Source of the DNA: a virus
DNA: 32,711 bases
IMG/VR virus record: IMGVR_UViG_3300030380_001638
Span: 1-32,711 of that record
Strand: one strand, 5' to 3'
Both the position numbers and the translations under genes were made by a program. Below the pieces are notes generated by a model. That model searched no databases. It was not told where the DNA came from and saw only the letters and a program-made list of their open reading frames with translations. Of the stretch, positions 30,773-32,711 are shown piece by piece; positions within the stretch are counted from its first letter, which is position 1; the number at the start of each line of letters is the position of its first letter.

Positions 30773-32509
30773 TTAAGCGCATTCACGAATCCCAGTCTGC
30801 GGATCCACAAAGCACGCTTCGACTTTATCTTCTTCTTGAATTGATTGAATCTCAGCCGTATCTTTCTTTTCTTCTTCCACGGTCGTAAGTACTCCGTATC
30901 GTTTACCACTAAGTCTGAACGTTGTACATCCTTTCGCCCCACCTTTCCAGGCATCCACGTAAACTTGCTTAAACTCCTCGTACCCAACATCGTCTCCTAC
31001 ATTACAAGTTTTAGAACAAGCACTATCTACATAATGCTGTGCTAGTAGTAAAACAGATAAATGCTCTTGTACAGTAGTCTCATTAGCTGTCTTACCTTCT
31101 ACGCCTTTAGCGTAAGCATAGTCTTCTACCCGCTCAACCTTAGGTCCATCAAAAGTTTGAATTGTTCTATCGTAGTAATGACTGAAGACGGGCTCAATCC
31201 CTCCTGAAACATTGTCAGCAACCAAGCTAATAGTGCCAGTAGGAGCGATAGACGTAAGGTGTGAGTTTCTGATACCATGCTCTCTTATTAATTTCCTTAC
31301 TGATTGTGGTAAACCTCTTATGAAGTTTGATTTTAAATACTCTTCTCTATATAGCGGAAAAGATCCTTTTTCTTTAGCTAGTAATGCAGAAGCTTTGTAA
31401 CAGTTATCTCTAAGACAAGCAAATACTTTTTCTGCCCATGACATAAACCCTTCAGATGCATATGGCAAACCAATCATCTCACCTGCATTAGCAAGACCAG
31501 TAACTCCTAGTCCCATTCTACGTTTGTCTTTAGCTTCATCTGACTGTTGCTTTAACGGATATATAGTTCTATCAATAACATTATCCATTGCTCTTACTAT
31601 TTCAGGTATATCTTTTTTAAACTGATCAAAGTCAAACATGTTTATTTCGCTTTCAACAACATACTTTGTTAAGTTAAAGCTACCTAATAAGCAAGCTCCA
31701 TAAGGTGGTAATGGTTGTTCACCACAAGGGTTTGTTGCTACTATTTCTTCACAGTACTGTAGGTTATTCATTTCAGCTATACGATCTACAAATAACACAC
31801 CAGGCTCTGCCCAGTCCCATGTAGATTCCATAATCTGATCCCATAGCTTTTTAGCACATATAGTCTTGTATACTTTATGCTCAAACACTAAGTCAAACGA
31901 GTTATCATTGGGATTAGTAAGGGCTTCCATAAACTTATCAGTTATACCTACACTAATATTAAAACCAGTAAGACGATCAGAATTACGTTTAGCGCTAACG
32001 AATTCCTCAATGTCGGGATGGTCGACCCTGAGGACACCCATCTGCGCCCCGCGTCGGTGTCCCGAACTAGCGATGGTCTGACAGATAGAATCAAAGATGC
32101 CCATAAAGGATACTGGACCACTAGCTTGGCTATCGAGCGATTTAATCTTATCGCCTCTGGGCCTGATCTTTGAGAAGTCGTAGCCAATCCCACCACCTCT
32201 GCGCATTGTTTCAGCTGCTTCACTTGCTCTCTCCATTATTGTATTCATACTATCTTCTATAGTTCCTGATACAAAGCAGTTATAAGCTGTAGTTATTCGA
32301 CTGCTTCCTATTGCAGATTGTACTCTACCAGCAGGTAGGAACCTCATATTACCTAATATATCTTTTAAACTAGATTTATGTTGATCATCATCTGCCAAAG
32401 TTCTAGCTATTCTAGAAACCTTTTCATTAAATGTTTCGTCATTTTGGCAGTACTTCATCTTATCTATTTCTATAGATATTGGCTTTGTAGGTCCTACGTA
32501 TGGCTCCAT
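30773..32509 (-). CDS. nrdJ: Class II (adenosylcobalamin-dependent) ribonucleotide reductase, 578 aa
   Basis: It reduces ribonucleotides to deoxyribonucleotides with a B12-derived radical. Visible marks are Tyr-Asn-Cys78-Phe, the MRRGGGIGYDFSKIRPRG loop, the triad Asn260-Pro-Cys262-Gly-Glu264 with Cys273 nearby, Ala-Pro-Thr-Gly-Thr-Ile-Ser near the phosphate site, and a C-terminal Cys567/Cys577 pair for re-reduction. No N-terminal ATP-cone is present. Length and motifs fit viral class II enzymes. The start is ATG 32509 because AGGAG ends six bases before it and directly touches the ATG at 32515. It is transcribed with virion genes rather than with the other nucleotide genes. A short stretch at 32011-32080 is strikingly G+C-rich. 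Confidence 0.93.
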   Translation of the reverse strand: MEPYVGPTKPISIEIDKMKYCQNDETFNEKVSRIARTLADDDQHKSSLKDILGNMRFLPAGRVQSAIGSSRITTAYNCFVSGTIEDSMNTIMERASEAAETMRRGGGIGYDFSKIRPRGDKIKSLDSQASGPVSFMGIFDSICQTIASSGHRRGAQMGVLRVDHPDIEEFVSAKRNSDRLTGFNISVGITDKFMEALTNPNDNSFDLVFEHKVYKTICAKKLWDQIMESTWDWAEPGVLFVDRIAEMNNLQYCEEIVATNPCGEQPLPPYGACLLGSFNLTKYVVESEINMFDFDQFKKDIPEIVRAMDNVIDRTIYPLKQQSDEAKDKRRMGLGVTGLANAGEMIGLPYASEGFMSWAEKVFACLRDNCYKASALLAKEKGSFPLYREEYLKSNFIRGLPQSVRKLIREHGIRNSHLTSIAPTGTISLVADNVSGGIEPVFSHYYDRTIQTFDGPKVERVEDYAYAKGVEGKTANETTVQEHLSVLLLAQHYVDSACSKTCNVGDDVGYEEFKQVYVDAWKGGAKGCTTFRLSGKRYGVLTTVEEEKKDTAEIQSIQEEDKVEACFVDPQTGIRECA

Positions 32510-32514
32510 ATTCA

Positions 32515-32551
32515 TCTCCTAATAGTATATATATTGATCTCTAATAGGAGA
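32515..32551 (-). promoter_or_regulatory. Inverted repeat covering the nrdJ ribosome site
   Basis: TCTCCTAATAG (32515-32525) and CTAATAGGAGA (32541-32551) can pair over 10 of 11 positions around a 15-base A+T-rich spacer. On the - strand mRNA the downstream arm contains the AGGAG used by nrdJ, so folding would hide it. The element fills the gap between the 43-aa gene and nrdJ. It could tune reductase translation or mark a processing site; the spacer is long, so stability is modest. Confidence 0.45.
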
Positions 32552-32553
32552 CA

Positions 32554-32685
32554 CTATGTTTTCTTTTTACTGCGTTGTGCTGTCGCCATAGCTTTAGCTG
32601 TAGGAGCACCTTTTGCACCTTTCTTACGCATCTTTTCACCACGCTTTTTCTTAGCGTGAATGTTAGCCCACAATCCTTTTTTCAT
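32554..32685 (-). CDS. Small strongly basic protein, 43 aa
   Basis: ATG 32685 to TAG 32554. The product is dominated by Lys, Arg, Ala and Gly: an MKKGLWANIHAKKKRG start, then Lys-Gly-Ala-Lys-Gly-Ala-Pro-Thr-Ala-Lys-Ala and a Lys-rich end. I recall very similar short Lys-rich proteins next to structural genes in marine podoviruses, but no function is known to me. Binding to packaged DNA or RNA is plausible. It has an AAGGGA site upstream. Confidence 0.75.
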   Translation of the reverse strand: MKKGLWANIHAKKKRGEKMRKKGAKGAPTAKAMATAQRSKKKT

Positions 32686-32711
32686 TTAGTTAATCCCTTC
32701 TGTTTCTCATA

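Noticed and set aside
30763-30990. Basic 75-codon frame on the - strand at the end of nrdJ
   Set aside because: It is an alternative frame of nrdJ; the nrdJ frame carries the C-terminal Cys pair and fits the family length.
32515-32537. T7-promoter-like string on the - strand (ACTATTAGGAGA, compare ACTATAGGGAGA)
   Set aside because: The similar part is mostly the recurring TAGGAGAT ribosome-site context seen before several genes here (for example near 30,768 and 25,880), and upstream specificity bases do not match.
32682-32711. Nine-codon open frame at the right edge that would end in an ATGA overlap with the 43-aa gene
   Set aside because: Too little sequence is visible to tell a gene end from chance, and another frame with a nearby stop is equally possible.
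1-32711. tRNA genes, CRISPR arrays, insertion sequences, integrase or attachment sites
   Set aside because: No cloverleaf, spaced direct repeats, transposase or recombinase motifs were seen on either strand; the coding density leaves little room for them.

Overview
The window is a large internal piece of a tailed-phage genome with podovirus-type gene content. It is A+T-rich and almost fully coding, and I see no tRNA, rRNA, CRISPR array, transposase or integrase. A T7-type replication set (family A DNA polymerase, primase-helicase, 5'-3' exonuclease, single-subunit RNA polymerase), a B12-dependent class II ribonucleotide reductase and T7-like nozzle and ejection proteins point to a lytic podovirus. 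Marine alphaproteobacterial phages are the closest match I know for this combination, but the host is inference. The longest gene-free stretch is about 130 bases (892-1019).

Left part (1-13,476, + strand): a tight run of small unknown genes, a nucleotide-metabolism block and the replication genes. Nucleotide genes are an Nmad1/DUF1599-like protein, a thymidylate-synthase-fold enzyme with the dCMP-type active-site Asp, an all-alpha NTP pyrophosphatase and a dCMP deaminase. Replication genes are DNA polymerase, exonuclease, RusA-type resolvase and primase-helicase. A GIY-YIG protein and a 787-aa T7-like RNA polymerase close the block. Many genes overlap by ATGA or TTGA, so translation is probably coupled.

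Right part (32,685-13,477, - strand): a small basic protein, NrdJ, a 1416-aa nozzle-like tail protein, a 55-aa protein, a GNAT-like protein, three small virion proteins, and three very large proteins. The large three are a 947-aa protein with a lytic transglycosylase domain, a 1346-aa protein with an N-terminal staphylococcal-nuclease domain, and a 1179-aa protein carrying all four signature motifs of single-subunit RNA polymerases. The last sits where T7 keeps its ejected core protein and resembles a stripped-down N4 virion RNA polymerase.

The two blocks converge with zero bases between stop codons (13,476/13,477). An intrinsic terminator for the + strand lies inside the end of the opposite gene.

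The main inference is a phage with two single-subunit RNA polymerases, one made after infection and one probably packaged and injected together with a nuclease and a wall-cutting enzyme. It may also alter its cytosine nucleotide pool or DNA. Functional statements rest on motifs read by eye; no database search was run.
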